64,000 nt of DNA from an uncultured Clostridia bacterium (GTDB taxonomy: Bacteria; Bacillota; Clostridia; Peptostreptococcales; Anaerovoracaceae): contig CAKQWJ010000006.1 of assembly GCA_934278925.1 (NCBI GenBank), positions 41,902 to 105,901 of the forward strand, given 5' to 3'. A program made the translations under genes and the position numbers. Positions 35,899 to 45,345 of this stretch are shown here, piece after piece. The notes under the pieces are model-generated. The model ran no database searches. It was not told where the DNA came from and saw only the letters and a list, made by a program, of their open reading frames with translations. Position 1 is the stretch's first letter, and the number at the start of each line of letters is the position of its first letter.

Positions 35899-36622
35899 GA
35901 ATTTTACTGCTCAGTGTACCCGATTCCAGCCGCATCTCGGCTTCGCTTTTGCGCATGTAGTTCGGCAGCAGTTTCTCGTAGGAAACCGTCTCCCCGGATT
36001 GTACCCGGCGAAGTGCCACCTGCGCTGCACTTTTTCCGTTCTGATATCGAACCGATTCCGGTGCAAAGGCATACATTTCCTCCGAGAGCTCCGTGGAAAT
36101 AATATCCCGGTAGGCATCGATTCCGTCTCCGGTGAAGAACACCGGTCCCTCCAGCTTCCGGATTTCTTTCAGCAGATCTTCAATCATGTACTGCTTCTCC
36201 GGAAGAACCGGATCCGGTCCCTCCGTTGTGACCTTCCACAGCCCGGCATAGGTCTGGTGTCTCCGGGCATTGATAATCGGGCAGATGTATTTCTCCCCGC
36301 TGCTGTTCTCCATTCCCTGATACGCCATGGCTTCCAAAGTGGACACCGAGACGCAGGGAAGATTCAGAACTTGTCCCAAAGTTCGGGCCGTCGTGACGCC
36401 AATTCGGATTCCCGTAAAAGATCCCGGACCCACGGATGCCCCGATATGCGTTAAATCTTTTTTTTCAATGCCGGCGTTCCGAAGGCATTCTTCCGTCAGC
36501 GTGATGATGTCCTTCAGATGATTCATCACATCGGAAGAAGAGGCCGTACAGCAGTTTCCGTCTTGATCGATCACTGCAGCCGATCCGTACTTACCGGTAG
36601 TCTCAAGTGCTAGAATATGCAT
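35891..36622 (-). CDS. tsaB: tRNA threonylcarbamoyladenosine biosynthesis protein TsaB
   Basis: 243 aa, N-terminal motif ILALETTGKYGSAAVI and SVGPGSFTGIRIGVTTA near residue 70 mark it as TsaB, an inactive ASKHA-fold partner that dimerises with TsaD. Start overlaps the tsaE end by 13 bp and its end overlaps rimI by 8 bp, so all are translated together. Confidence 0.96.
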   Translation of the reverse strand: MHILALETTGKYGSAAVIDQDGNCCTASSSDVMNHLKDIITLTEECLRNAGIEKKDLTHIGASVGPGSFTGIRIGVTTARTLGQVLNLPCVSVSTLEAMAYQGMENSSGEKYICPIINARRHQTYAGLWKVTTEGPDPVLPEKQYMIEDLLKEIRKLEGPVFFTGDGIDAYRDIISTELSEEMYAFAPESVRYQNGKSAAQVALRRVQSGETVSYEKLLPNYMRKSEAEMRLESGTLSSKIHG

Positions 36623-37098
36623 TGATAAATTCGCTCTCCTTCATTCTCTCCATAGCGGATTCGAATCAACAGGGACTCCTCCGGCAGGACATCTTCCACG
36701 ATGTCTGACCATTCCACAATGCTGATTCCGTCTCCGTAAAAATAGTCTTCCGCCCCGATATCCAGCAGTTCGTCCCCGGAACTCAAGCGGTACGCATCGA
36801 AGTGGAACAGGGGAATCCGGCCGCTTCGATGTTCTTTTACAATGTTAAAAGTCGGGCTGCTGATATTCTCGTGAATGCCCAGTCCCTCCGCTATGTACTT
36901 TGTCAGAGTGGTCTTTCCGGTTCCCAGATCTCCCTCCAGCGCCAGAACATCCCCCGGCTTCAGGTACGATGAAAGCTCGAGTCCGAAATTCCGGGTCTCG
37001 AGCTCATTGTGAACCGTCCAGTTGAAATTTTGTTTCTGTTCTAATTTCTTCCTGATTTCTTCTCTCATAGATTGCTTTAAGCTTCCGTTTCCATACAA
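36610..37098 (-). CDS. tsaE: tRNA threonylcarbamoyladenosine biosynthesis ATPase TsaE
   Basis: Small P-loop ATPase of the t6A complex: Walker A EGDLGTGKTTLTK near residue 55, SPTFNIVKEH, FHFDAYRL, and VEWSDIVED near 130. 162 aa from the ATG at 37098, which overlaps the pepV stop by 22 bp with GGAAAA upstream. An ATG at 37068 (152 aa) lacks a clear ribosome site but is closer to the family's usual start. Confidence 0.94.
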   Translation of the reverse strand: MYGNGSLKQSMREEIRKKLEQKQNFNWTVHNELETRNFGLELSSYLKPGDVLALEGDLGTGKTTLTKYIAEGLGIHENISSPTFNIVKEHRSGRIPLFHFDAYRLSSGDELLDIGAEDYFYGDGISIVEWSDIVEDVLPEESLLIRIRYGENEGERIYQCIF

Positions 37099-38519
37099 AG
37101 TTTTTCCATCATGGCCGTATAAATTCGCGTCATCTTCATCAGCGCCTCAATGCTGAGACGCTCATCCGGCTGATGCATCCGGTCTTCTTCCCCCGGGAAC
37201 AGCGCACCGAAAGCAACCATCCGCCGGAACACTTTGGCGTAAGTGCCGCCTCGGTCCACGAACGGCTTGTTCTCGTCGTCGCCGGTCTCCTCCACATATA
37301 CGGAACACAGGGTCTGAATAAACGGATCGTCCACCGGTACATAGGCCGGTTTGTCGTCCCCCTTCTTAATCAGTCCGATATTCGTTCCTTCCAGGGTTTT
37401 CTCTACCCCTTCGTAAACGTTCTCTGAGGTATAGCTGATCGGATAACGAACATTCAATGTGACAGTCGCCACATCGTTGCTCAGTTCCATCATTCCCACG
37501 TTGCAAATCAGTTTGCCGGATGGTTCATCTTGGAATGCGCACTCCATATTCTCTCCGTGAAGGTTGAATCCGATGTGCTCATTATAATATCGAATCCATT
37601 CGGTGACTTCATCGCTAACGAAATCCAATCTTCCCAAGAATGCCATCAGAATGCTGATGGCATTCAGGCCCTTGTGCGGATCGGCCCCGTGGGCGCTGAT
37701 TCCGGTTGCTTCAATGGCCAGCGAGGTTCCCACCTTCCGGGTTTTCAGATTGTATCCGGTTTCCTCCGCAAAGGCTTCCGCCTTCGTGCGAATCTTATCG
37801 TAATCTCCGCTATCCGCAGATGCCACCACCGCCTTTGCGGTTCGCGGAACGATATTCGGGGCAAGACCGGCGTTAATTTTCGACAGAACCAGTCCTTCTT
37901 TCGGGGAATACTTCTTCATCCGAGATGCCAGCTGGAACTTCATATTTCCCATCTCTCCGTTGGTCAGCGGAAACTCTCCGTCCGGAGTAATGCCGTAATC
38001 CGGCATACGATCCTTTTCCAGATAGTAGTGCACGCTGTCCCGTCCGGTTTCCTCATCCAGACCCAGAATCAGCCGAATGGTATCGGCCGGACGATATCCC
38101 GCTTCCTTGAGGGCTTTCATTCCGTACAAGCAGGAAATAACCGGTCCCTTGTCGTCCAAGGTACCGCGGCCCAGCATCCAGCCATCTGCGATTTCTGCGG
38201 CATAAGGATCGAAGGTCCAACCATCACCCTCCGGAACAATGTCCAGATGACCGGCAATACCGAAAATTTTGGCATTCGGATTCTCGGATTTCCATTCAAT
38301 ATGACCGCAGTAGTGGTCCCAGTCTTTTACCTCGAAGCCCAGTTCCTTACCCAGCTTCAAGGTGTATTGGTATGCTTCTTCCACGCCGGCACCGAATGGA
38401 TACACTTCCCCTTCCGGGCTCCGGCACGGCTCCGACTGGACGCTGCGAATGCGAACCAGCTCCTGCAGCTTCTCCAGCATCTCTGCTTTATTCTTCTCAA
38501 GTATTTCCTTATAAACCAT
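37077..38519 (-). CDS. pepV: M20 family dipeptidase PepV-like
   Basis: 480-aa zinc peptidase. Metal-binding motifs GHLDIVPEGDGW (about 88), GRGTLDDKGP (about 118), and LDEETGRDS (about 153), with the lid domain in the middle. PepV-type enzymes cleave dipeptides, including beta-Ala-dipeptides and D-Ala-containing ones. First in the tsaE-tsaB-rimI-tsaD run; 25 bp after the lipoprotein gene. The exact specificity is inferred from the family. Confidence 0.92.
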   Translation of the reverse strand: MVYKEILEKNKAEMLEKLQELVRIRSVQSEPCRSPEGEVYPFGAGVEEAYQYTLKLGKELGFEVKDWDHYCGHIEWKSENPNAKIFGIAGHLDIVPEGDGWTFDPYAAEIADGWMLGRGTLDDKGPVISCLYGMKALKEAGYRPADTIRLILGLDEETGRDSVHYYLEKDRMPDYGITPDGEFPLTNGEMGNMKFQLASRMKKYSPKEGLVLSKINAGLAPNIVPRTAKAVVASADSGDYDKIRTKAEAFAEETGYNLKTRKVGTSLAIEATGISAHGADPHKGLNAISILMAFLGRLDFVSDEVTEWIRYYNEHIGFNLHGENMECAFQDEPSGKLICNVGMMELSNDVATVTLNVRYPISYTSENVYEGVEKTLEGTNIGLIKKGDDKPAYVPVDDPFIQTLCSVYVEETGDDENKPFVDRGGTYAKVFRRMVAFGALFPGEEDRMHQPDERLSIEALMKMTRIYTAMMEKLCMETEA

Positions 38520-38544
38520 AATTCCTCATTTCATCAATCTCAAA

Positions 38545-39801
38545 TTAATGTTCGATTTTCTTCATACTGTCTGCCTTCGTTTTCGATTTCGTTACGTATG
38601 CGGAAACCAGTTTTCCGTCTCGTACGGTAGAAATATTTACCCGGCGCACCGGATTTCCATCCTGATCGAAGTTAAACACACCGGTAGCGCAGCGCAAGTC
38701 CTTCGTGTCGGCCAAAGCATCTCGAATATCCGTCGGTTTCAAGCTTCTGGCGTTGTTAATTGCATTGATGGTAAGCATATACGCATCATACCCCAGCACC
38801 GTATTCTGAGTCGGAACGTCCCGTTGTCCATACCGATTCGCATATTTCACCAGGAACCGCTGGGTTTCAGCGGTAAATCCCGTCTCCGCGGTGCCGCCGG
38901 AATTCAGCACGTTATCCGATGTGAAAGAAATCTTAATGTCCGGATGTTTCTCTTTCATCTTCAGAAAATCTTCCGTCAGCCATTCCTGATTTCCCAGGAA
39001 TCGAATATTCGTCATATTTCTTTTTTCAATCTGCTGATACAAGAGATCCGCCTTCTCCAGACCAATCGGCGAGAATACCACTTCTGCCCCGGATTTCTGA
39101 ATCTGCTTTGCCAGTTTCGCCATATTGAACTCGTTCATTCCGATGGATTCATTCAGTACCACCTCCGGTCTGGACTTCTTTCCCTCTTTCCGAAGGCGAG
39201 CCTTAAATGCCGACCGCATCTTCTCTTGGGTACTGTCATTCTGAACGGTAATGATGGCAACTTTCTTGGCGGAAAGCTCTTTGATGGTGTATTCCGCCAG
39301 ACCGGCACCTCTCTGGTCATATGTAATGCAAGCCCGGAACGCATACGGATTGTTTTCCGTAATCAGCGGGTTGCTGGCCGAAGGGGTAATCATCGGAATT
39401 TTCGCCTTCTTCGCTTCTTCCGCGGCAATCATGGAATTCGCTTCTTCCGCACTCCCGATAATCGCTACCGGATTCAGCTTGATTAAACTCTGAATTGCCG
39501 CCTTCGCCGTATTGGTGTCGGATTCGGTATCGATTCGGACCAGTTCCACCCGCACGCCTTTTACATTGCTGTACGTGCTGTGAGCCAGCTGAATTCCCTT
39601 GATTTCCTCTTTACCGACTTTCTTATACTGTCCGCTTTCCGGTTCAAATACGCCAACGTAGATGACGTTGGAATCCTCCGTCTCCTTATCGATGAATGTC
39701 CGGCGAAAATTATCATAACTGGTACAACCGGACAGCATCAGCACTGCCGTAAATGTAAGCATGAGACAGATTGTTTTTATAGCTGTTCTGCTAATTTTCA
39801 A
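38545..39801 (-). CDS. Lipoprotein of the periplasmic-binding type 1 (LivJ-like) family
   Basis: 418 aa. Signal peptide with lipobox LSGC (Cys26) indicates a membrane-anchored lipoprotein. The rest is a Peripla_BP_6 fold (YVGVFEPESGQYKKVGKEEI, then IGSAEEANSMIAAEEAKKAKIPMITPSAS, then VLGYDAYMLTINAINNA). Such proteins bind branched-chain or other amino acids for ABC import, but no permease or ATPase gene is nearby. Alternatives are a receptor or LpoA-like envelope role. The start is a TTG at 39801 with AGAGG upstream, overlapping dusB by 11 bp; an ATG 13 codons later would truncate the signal peptide. Confidence 0.88.
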   Translation of the reverse strand: MKISRTAIKTICLMLTFTAVLMLSGCTSYDNFRRTFIDKETEDSNVIYVGVFEPESGQYKKVGKEEIKGIQLAHSTYSNVKGVRVELVRIDTESDTNTAKAAIQSLIKLNPVAIIGSAEEANSMIAAEEAKKAKIPMITPSASNPLITENNPYAFRACITYDQRGAGLAEYTIKELSAKKVAIITVQNDSTQEKMRSAFKARLRKEGKKSRPEVVLNESIGMNEFNMAKLAKQIQKSGAEVVFSPIGLEKADLLYQQIEKRNMTNIRFLGNQEWLTEDFLKMKEKHPDIKISFTSDNVLNSGGTAETGFTAETQRFLVKYANRYGQRDVPTQNTVLGYDAYMLTINAINNARSLKPTDIRDALADTKDLRCATGVFNFDQDGNPVRRVNISTVRDGKLVSAYVTKSKTKADSMKKIEH

Positions 39802-40744
39802 GTCTTAGTACCTCTTTCAATTCTCCCCCATCTGTAATGTCATTCACGCGGCCGCGCAGCTTTGCCGCACCGGGATAGCCTTTCGTATACCATCCCACAT
39901 GCTTTCTCATCTCCCGCACCGCAGAATATTCACCCTTCAGGGTCACCAAACCTTCGTAGTGGCGAATCATCATTTCCGATCGTTCTTTCCAAGTGGGAGC
40001 CGTATAAGGCTCTCCGTTATATGCCGCGAGAAGGTCCTTGAAAATCCAAGGATTTCCCAAAGATCCCCGCGCAATCATCACTCCGTCACAACCGGTTTCC
40101 TTCATCATACGGAGCGCGTCTTCGCCACAATTCACATCTCCGTTTCCGATTACCGGTATGGTTACGTTCTCCTTTACCCGGCGAATAATGCTCCAATCCG
40201 CCGTGCCCTGATAATACTGCTCCCGAGTTCGTCCGTGGACGGTGACCGCTGCCGCGCCGGCTGCCTCCGCCGCCTTTGCGCATTCTACCGCATTCACCGA
40301 CTCATCGTCGAATCCCTTTCGCATCTTTACCGTCACCGGCTTGTCGCTGTTCTTCACCGCCGCAGTCACAATATCGTATATCCGATCCGGATTCCGCATC
40401 AGTGCCGCTCCGTCTCCGTTCCGTACAACCTTCGGTACCGGGCATCCCATGTTGATATCCAAAAAACAGTTCAAGCCGGAATTCAGCATCCGGGCTGCCT
40501 CACCGATAATGTCCGGTTCGCTGCCGAATATCTGAACTCCGGTTGGTCCGGCATTTTCCGGGATGTACAAGAGTTTCGGTGTTTTTCGGTCTCCGTAATA
40601 CAAACCCTTTGCGCTGACCATCTCCGTATAGGTCAGCGCTGCTCCCTGCTCCTCGCACAGAGAACGCATCACTGCATCGGTGATGCCCGCAAGAGGGGCC
40701 AGCATAAAAGGATTCCGGAGTTCAATTCCACCAATATTCAACAT
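39791..40744 (-). CDS. dusB: tRNA-dihydrouridine synthase (DusB type)
   Basis: 317-aa flavoprotein barrel. It opens LRNPFMLAPLAGITD; the catalytic Cys is in DINMGCPVPKVV (near residue 100); FMN/tRNA-binding residues are in KMRKGFDD and GNGDVNCGEDALRMM. Reduces uridine to dihydrouridine in the tRNA D-loop. Lies 3 bp from coaX in a compact operon. Confidence 0.95.
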   Translation of the reverse strand: MLNIGGIELRNPFMLAPLAGITDAVMRSLCEEQGAALTYTEMVSAKGLYYGDRKTPKLLYIPENAGPTGVQIFGSEPDIIGEAARMLNSGLNCFLDINMGCPVPKVVRNGDGAALMRNPDRIYDIVTAAVKNSDKPVTVKMRKGFDDESVNAVECAKAAEAAGAAAVTVHGRTREQYYQGTADWSIIRRVKENVTIPVIGNGDVNCGEDALRMMKETGCDGVMIARGSLGNPWIFKDLLAAYNGEPYTAPTWKERSEMMIRHYEGLVTLKGEYSAVREMRKHVGWYTKGYPGAAKLRGRVNDITDGGELKEVLRLEN

Positions 40745-40747
40745 ATT

Positions 40748-41548
40748 CTATTTCTTTCTTATTGCTTTATTCTTCTCGTAAACCTCAACAAGGCCATCCA
40801 ATGTCAGTCTCCGATCGATTACATCGATGCAGGAGACTCCGCTGTCCACCATGGTTGCCATACCGCCGGTAGCGATGACCTTGATGTCTTCGTATTTTTT
40901 TCCGTAGTCCGACACCAGTTCCTTCTTCATACCCTCGATGATTCGCTCTGCCAGACCCATCTGACCGAAAATCAAACCGGCCTGCATATTCTCAATGGTA
41001 TTCTTGCAGATGACCCGGTTCGGTGTTTCCAGATCCACGTTCGGCAATTTGGCCGTATGTTCGAACAGCGCTGTCGCGGAGGTCTTAATTCCCGGCGCAA
41101 TCGCACCGCCCAGAAACTCCGCATTCTCTGTCACCACACAGAAGGTGGTCGCCGTTCCGAAATCCACTACGATTAGCGGACCGTCATATTTCGCATGAGC
41201 CGCCACCGCGTTCACGATTCGGTCCGAACCGATCTGACGAGGGTCGTCGCACTTAATCTTTAAGCCGGTTTTAATTCCCGTCTCCACCACCAGCGGCGTG
41301 ATGTTAAAATATTTCAGGCACATGTGCTGCAGTGTAAACAGCAGAGACGGCACCACCGTTGAGATAATCGCATCGTCAATGTCCTTCGGATTGATTCCGT
41401 CATGACGAAACATCTGATCGATAATGACACCGTACTCATCCGCACTTCGCTTGTTGTCGGTAGCCATTCTCCAGCTGCCGATCATCTTTCGATTCTCAAA
41501 AACCCCCAGTACAACATTTGTATTTCCAACATCCACTGTCAGAAGCAT
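40748..41548 (-). CDS. coaX: Type III pantothenate kinase
   Basis: 266 aa ASKHA-fold kinase, first step of coenzyme A synthesis. Begins MLLTVDVGNTNVVLGVF (phosphate loop), has VVDFGTATTFCVVTENAEFLGGAIAPG near residue 125, and a final GGMATMVDSGVSCIDVIDRRLTLDGL. Not feedback inhibited by CoA in known members. Directly follows the pucR gene (1-bp gap). Confidence 0.97.
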   Translation of the reverse strand: MLLTVDVGNTNVVLGVFENRKMIGSWRMATDNKRSADEYGVIIDQMFRHDGINPKDIDDAIISTVVPSLLFTLQHMCLKYFNITPLVVETGIKTGLKIKCDDPRQIGSDRIVNAVAAHAKYDGPLIVVDFGTATTFCVVTENAEFLGGAIAPGIKTSATALFEHTAKLPNVDLETPNRVICKNTIENMQAGLIFGQMGLAERIIEGMKKELVSDYGKKYEDIKVIATGGMATMVDSGVSCIDVIDRRLTLDGLVEVYEKNKAIRKK

Positions 41549-41549
41549 C

Positions 41550-43121
41550 CTATTGATCCTCCAGTCTTCTCAATGCCAATGCCATCGTCAAACCCGGAAT
41601 AATCCGGTTACCGGTCATTTCTGCCCCCAGAATCTCATTAATCCGCTTCAAACGATACTGTACCGTATTGTTATGAATGCTCATAAATTCTGCGGTCTTG
41701 TTGCTATTCATGCTGGCATCCAGCACAAAAGTCTCCAGTGTTTCCAGCAGCAGCTTTCCCTTGTTGGAGGAAACTTCTCTGCTGAACGGTTCCAGCAGAT
41801 CCAGATACATCTTCTTCAGGCTGCTGCTCTGCAGGATGATATCCATGCAGTTGCAAACCATGGACATTTCATATTTCGTAAAAACACGTTTGTATGGGAA
41901 TACGGTTTCCACGTAGTTCCAGGTTTCGTTAATCAGCTTAAAGCCTTCTACCGCATTGTCCAAATTCTCGATTCCGGTGGAATGGAAAATCCGAACGTTC
42001 GGCTTTCCGGCCTTCAACGCATCGAACATGTCCAGACAAGCGTTCTTCAGTGCCATCGGCTTTTCCTCCGAAGCGCTGACATAAATCAAGCCGTAGAACT
42101 CGTTCTGCTCCACCAGCGGGAGAATGCCCAGGTTGTATTTCATCTTATATTCGTCGATAATATCGATGAAATCGGAATTGTCGATTCCATTGGCATAGAA
42201 GGAGCTGAGGAAAATCTTGTTTTTCATGTCCGCTTCATCTACCAGCGTATAGCAGAAGGACAGGTCGTTTCGAATTGCGGCTTTGATGAATTCGGCTCTG
42301 GAATCTCTCTCCGGAGTATACTTCCACATGCCCATCGCCAGTTCAATCACCTCTGCCAGCTTTGTAATCTCTACGGCAGAGTAATTGTCATTGTCATCCA
42401 CGATCATGAGAATGTGCTTCTCACCGTTGATATCGATAATTCCCCAATAGGTAATTACATCCGAAATCTCCACCTGAGTGAATACCGACGAATGGGTGAT
42501 ATCTCTTCTTTTGGCCACGTTGATGGCATTTTCGATGGTCTCCTTGTGACGGGTCTCAATAGTGAGAATCGGATTGAACTCCAGCGTCATCAGTACCACC
42601 TGGTAGTCGTTGTGTACCGCTGCCTCTTTGAGTGCACTCTGGAAATTGCTGTGCTTTTCGAAGTTCAGCAGATGATAAATGGTATTGTTCAACAGGTTAT
42701 CGCTGTAGTTGTGTCCGTAGAGGATTTTGTCCATCACCTGTTCGATTACCATGGCGTAAGTCAGCTCGCCTTCATCCGCGATGGTAATCACCAGAAGGCC
42801 GCTCTCTTCCGCCGCTTTGATTACGCGGCTGTCCAGCGCACGAACACCGTGCTCGTTCAGGAATACCACCAGCGTGGCAATCTGCTTTCTGCCAAACCCG
42901 GAGATTACACGGCACTGTGCTTCCACATCATCCTTAATCTGCCAAAAATGAGTTAACACCATCTGTTCCGGCACACCGTTTCGCTCCACGCCGGCTTCCA
43001 GATTATTTTCATCAAAAACCGATACCGAACGAACTCGCCGGTCGCTTTTTCTCATACAAGATTCTACAGTACTGTTTCTAAACGCGTCTAACCTTAGACA
43101 ATCCTCGACTGTAATTTTCAT
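41550..43121 (-). CDS. PucR family transcriptional regulator
   Basis: 523 aa. The N-terminal ligand domain resembles PucR (begins MKITVEDCLRLDAFRNSTV), the middle is GGDEF-like without an active-site motif, and the C-terminal helix-turn-helix (about 455-520, TLETFVLDASMNSNKTAEFMSIHNNTVQYRLKRIN in broken form) is the HTH_30 type. PucR regulators control purine or amino-acid catabolism. Being directly fused by operon structure to coaX, its target may be local. Ligand unknown. Confidence 0.9.
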   Translation of the reverse strand: MKITVEDCLRLDAFRNSTVESCMRKSDRRVRSVSVFDENNLEAGVERNGVPEQMVLTHFWQIKDDVEAQCRVISGFGRKQIATLVVFLNEHGVRALDSRVIKAAEESGLLVITIADEGELTYAMVIEQVMDKILYGHNYSDNLLNNTIYHLLNFEKHSNFQSALKEAAVHNDYQVVLMTLEFNPILTIETRHKETIENAINVAKRRDITHSSVFTQVEISDVITYWGIIDINGEKHILMIVDDNDNYSAVEITKLAEVIELAMGMWKYTPERDSRAEFIKAAIRNDLSFCYTLVDEADMKNKIFLSSFYANGIDNSDFIDIIDEYKMKYNLGILPLVEQNEFYGLIYVSASEEKPMALKNACLDMFDALKAGKPNVRIFHSTGIENLDNAVEGFKLINETWNYVETVFPYKRVFTKYEMSMVCNCMDIILQSSSLKKMYLDLLEPFSREVSSNKGKLLLETLETFVLDASMNSNKTAEFMSIHNNTVQYRLKRINEILGAEMTGNRIIPGLTMALALRRLEDQ

Positions 43122-43135
43122 CTTTTCACACCCCT

Positions 43136-45277
43136 CTACTTTTCTTCCGTTTCGTTATCCTTCTCTTCAGAATCGCATTCGGAACTGCGTTCAATTTCGT
43201 GAGTTTCTTCCCGGGATGAATTCTCATCCTTGGCCTTCATCGCCTCCGCTGCCTCGCCGGCTTTCAAAAGCGCCTTAAGAATTTCTTCTTTGGCCGGGGT
43301 CATCTCTTCCTCTGACCCCATAATGGACTGCTTTAATTCTTCCATGCGGGCCTCTTCCGCAGCCTTTCGCTCTGCTTCCAGGCGAGCACTTTCCTCTGCT
43401 TCTGCGGCATTCCGCTTCTCTTTCTCTTCTTCTTCCGCCTGTACCTGAGCCTGCAGCTCTTCCGGTGTAACGGTTCCATCATACAGTGCTTCGAACTGGG
43501 TTCCGTCCAGAGTCTCTACCAGAAGCAGCGCCTGAGCCACCCTTTCCAAAGCATCATCATGCTCCTGCAGAATCCGAATGGTTTCTGCATAGCTGTCTTC
43601 CAAAATGGACCGGATTTCCATATCGATTTCCGATGCGATGGTTTCCGAATAATTCTGACGGGTGGAGAAATCCTTGCCCAGGAACACTTCTCCGCCGGAA
43701 TTGAAGCTTACCGGTCCCAGCTTCTCGCTGAATCCGTATTCCGTAATCATAGAACGAGCAATCTGCGTTGCGCGCTCCAGGTCGTTGCTGGCTCCGGTGC
43801 TGATGTCATCCAGCTTCAGCTGTTCCGCCACACGGCCGCCCAGCAGATGCTTGATGGAATTCAGCATATTGCCCTTAGTCTCAAAGAACTGATCCTTCTC
43901 CGGCAGGGACATGGTGAATCCACCGGCCATTCCTCTCGGAATGATGGTAATCTGATGAACCGGATCCGATTTCGGCAGGGATTTCATCACCACCGCATGT
44001 CCGGCTTCGTGGTATGCGGTCAGCTTCCGTTCCTCCTCGGAAATTACCCGAGATTTCTTCTGCGGTCCCGCAATAACCTTTGTGGTTGCTTCCTCAATCT
44101 CATCCATACGAATCTTGGTGCCGTTACGGCGTGCGGTCAGCAGCGCTGCCTCATTGACCAGATTCTCGATATCCGCCGGAGAGAATCCCGGGGTTCTCTT
44201 TGCCAGAACTTCCAGAGATACGTCCTCCGCCAGCGGTTTATTCTTTGTATGTACCTTGAAAATTTCTTCTCTTGCCTTTACATCCGGCATGCCGATGACA
44301 ATCTGACGGTCGAATCGACCCGGTCTCAGCAGTGCAGGGTCCAGAACATCCGGACGGTTGGTGGCTGCCAGGATGATAATTCCGGCATTTTCGTCAAATC
44401 CGTCCATCTCCACCAGCAGCTGGTTCAGAGTCTGTTCTCTTTCGTCGTTTCCGCCGCCCAGGCCGGCACCTCTCTTCCGTCCTACGGCATCGATCTCATC
44501 GATAAAAATAATGCACGGCGCATTCTTCTTTGCCTGCTCGAAGAGGTCACGGACACGGGAAGCACCGACACCGACGAACATCTCCACAAAGTCCGAACCG
44601 GAAATCGTAAAGAACGGTACGCCCGCTTCACCTGCAGTGGCCTTGGAAATGTAGGTTTTACCGGTACCCGGATTACCCACCATCAGCACACCTTTCGGAA
44701 TTCGCGCCCCCAACTGGGAATATTTCCCCGGGTTCCGAAGAAAGTCCACAATCTCCTGCAGCTCTTCTTTTTCCTCCTTGAGGCCCGCCACATCCTTAAA
44801 GGTGATGCTCTTTCCGTTATCCTTGTACAGCTTTGCCCGATTCTTTCCGAACTGGAAGGCCTTGTTGTTCCCGCCCTGGCTCATCATAAAGTAGAACAGG
44901 AATACCAATGCCACCACCATAATAATCGTCGGAAGAAGCGAGAAGAAGTTCACGCTGCTTTCCGGCGGATCGCTTTCCAGCGTAATCTGGTGCTTTTCCA
45001 GCATGGAATTGATGTAATGCTCCTCCACCCAGCTGATTTCCACAACCGAAGGGGCGTAGGCGAATTCCACGTTGCCGTTCTTCTTCGTTCCGCTGAGTTT
45101 CCGATCTGTAATGTTCAAAGATTCATATTTCTTACCGTCCAGCTGTTCCACGAACTGGGAGAATTTAATCTCCTTCGTCGAAGCCGGGTTGTCCATTCCC
45201 CGATACAGGTAGGCTGCACCCAAAACAATCATGAAGATAAGTAAATAAATACCGAAGTTCTTGCTTGCTCGTTTCAA
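43136..45277 (-). CDS. ftsH: ATP-dependent zinc metalloprotease FtsH
   Basis: 713 aa. Two membrane helices (8-26 and 112-132) flank the external domain. The AAA module has Walker A GNPGTGKT (201-208), FIDEIDAVG (258-266) and the SRH region RFDRQIVIG; the zinc motif is HEAGH at 423-427. It degrades membrane and regulatory proteins. The last 110 residues form a long Glu/Lys/Ala-rich tail (from about 600) exceeding many FtsH proteins. The start appears to be a TTG at 45277, with AAGGGAA upstream. Confidence 0.96.
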   Translation of the reverse strand: MKRASKNFGIYLLIFMIVLGAAYLYRGMDNPASTKEIKFSQFVEQLDGKKYESLNITDRKLSGTKKNGNVEFAYAPSVVEISWVEEHYINSMLEKHQITLESDPPESSVNFFSLLPTIIMVVALVFLFYFMMSQGGNNKAFQFGKNRAKLYKDNGKSITFKDVAGLKEEKEELQEIVDFLRNPGKYSQLGARIPKGVLMVGNPGTGKTYISKATAGEAGVPFFTISGSDFVEMFVGVGASRVRDLFEQAKKNAPCIIFIDEIDAVGRKRGAGLGGGNDEREQTLNQLLVEMDGFDENAGIIILAATNRPDVLDPALLRPGRFDRQIVIGMPDVKAREEIFKVHTKNKPLAEDVSLEVLAKRTPGFSPADIENLVNEAALLTARRNGTKIRMDEIEEATTKVIAGPQKKSRVISEEERKLTAYHEAGHAVVMKSLPKSDPVHQITIIPRGMAGGFTMSLPEKDQFFETKGNMLNSIKHLLGGRVAEQLKLDDISTGASNDLERATQIARSMITEYGFSEKLGPVSFNSGGEVFLGKDFSTRQNYSETIASEIDMEIRSILEDSYAETIRILQEHDDALERVAQALLLVETLDGTQFEALYDGTVTPEELQAQVQAEEEEKEKRNAAEAEESARLEAERKAAEEARMEELKQSIMGSEEEMTPAKEEILKALLKAGEAAEAMKAKDENSSREETHEIERSSECDSEEKDNETEEK

Positions 45278-45345
45278 TTTAATGATTCCCTTTCTATCGA
45301 TAACAATAAAATTTGTTTATTTACACAAACTGCTAGGTTATTTTA

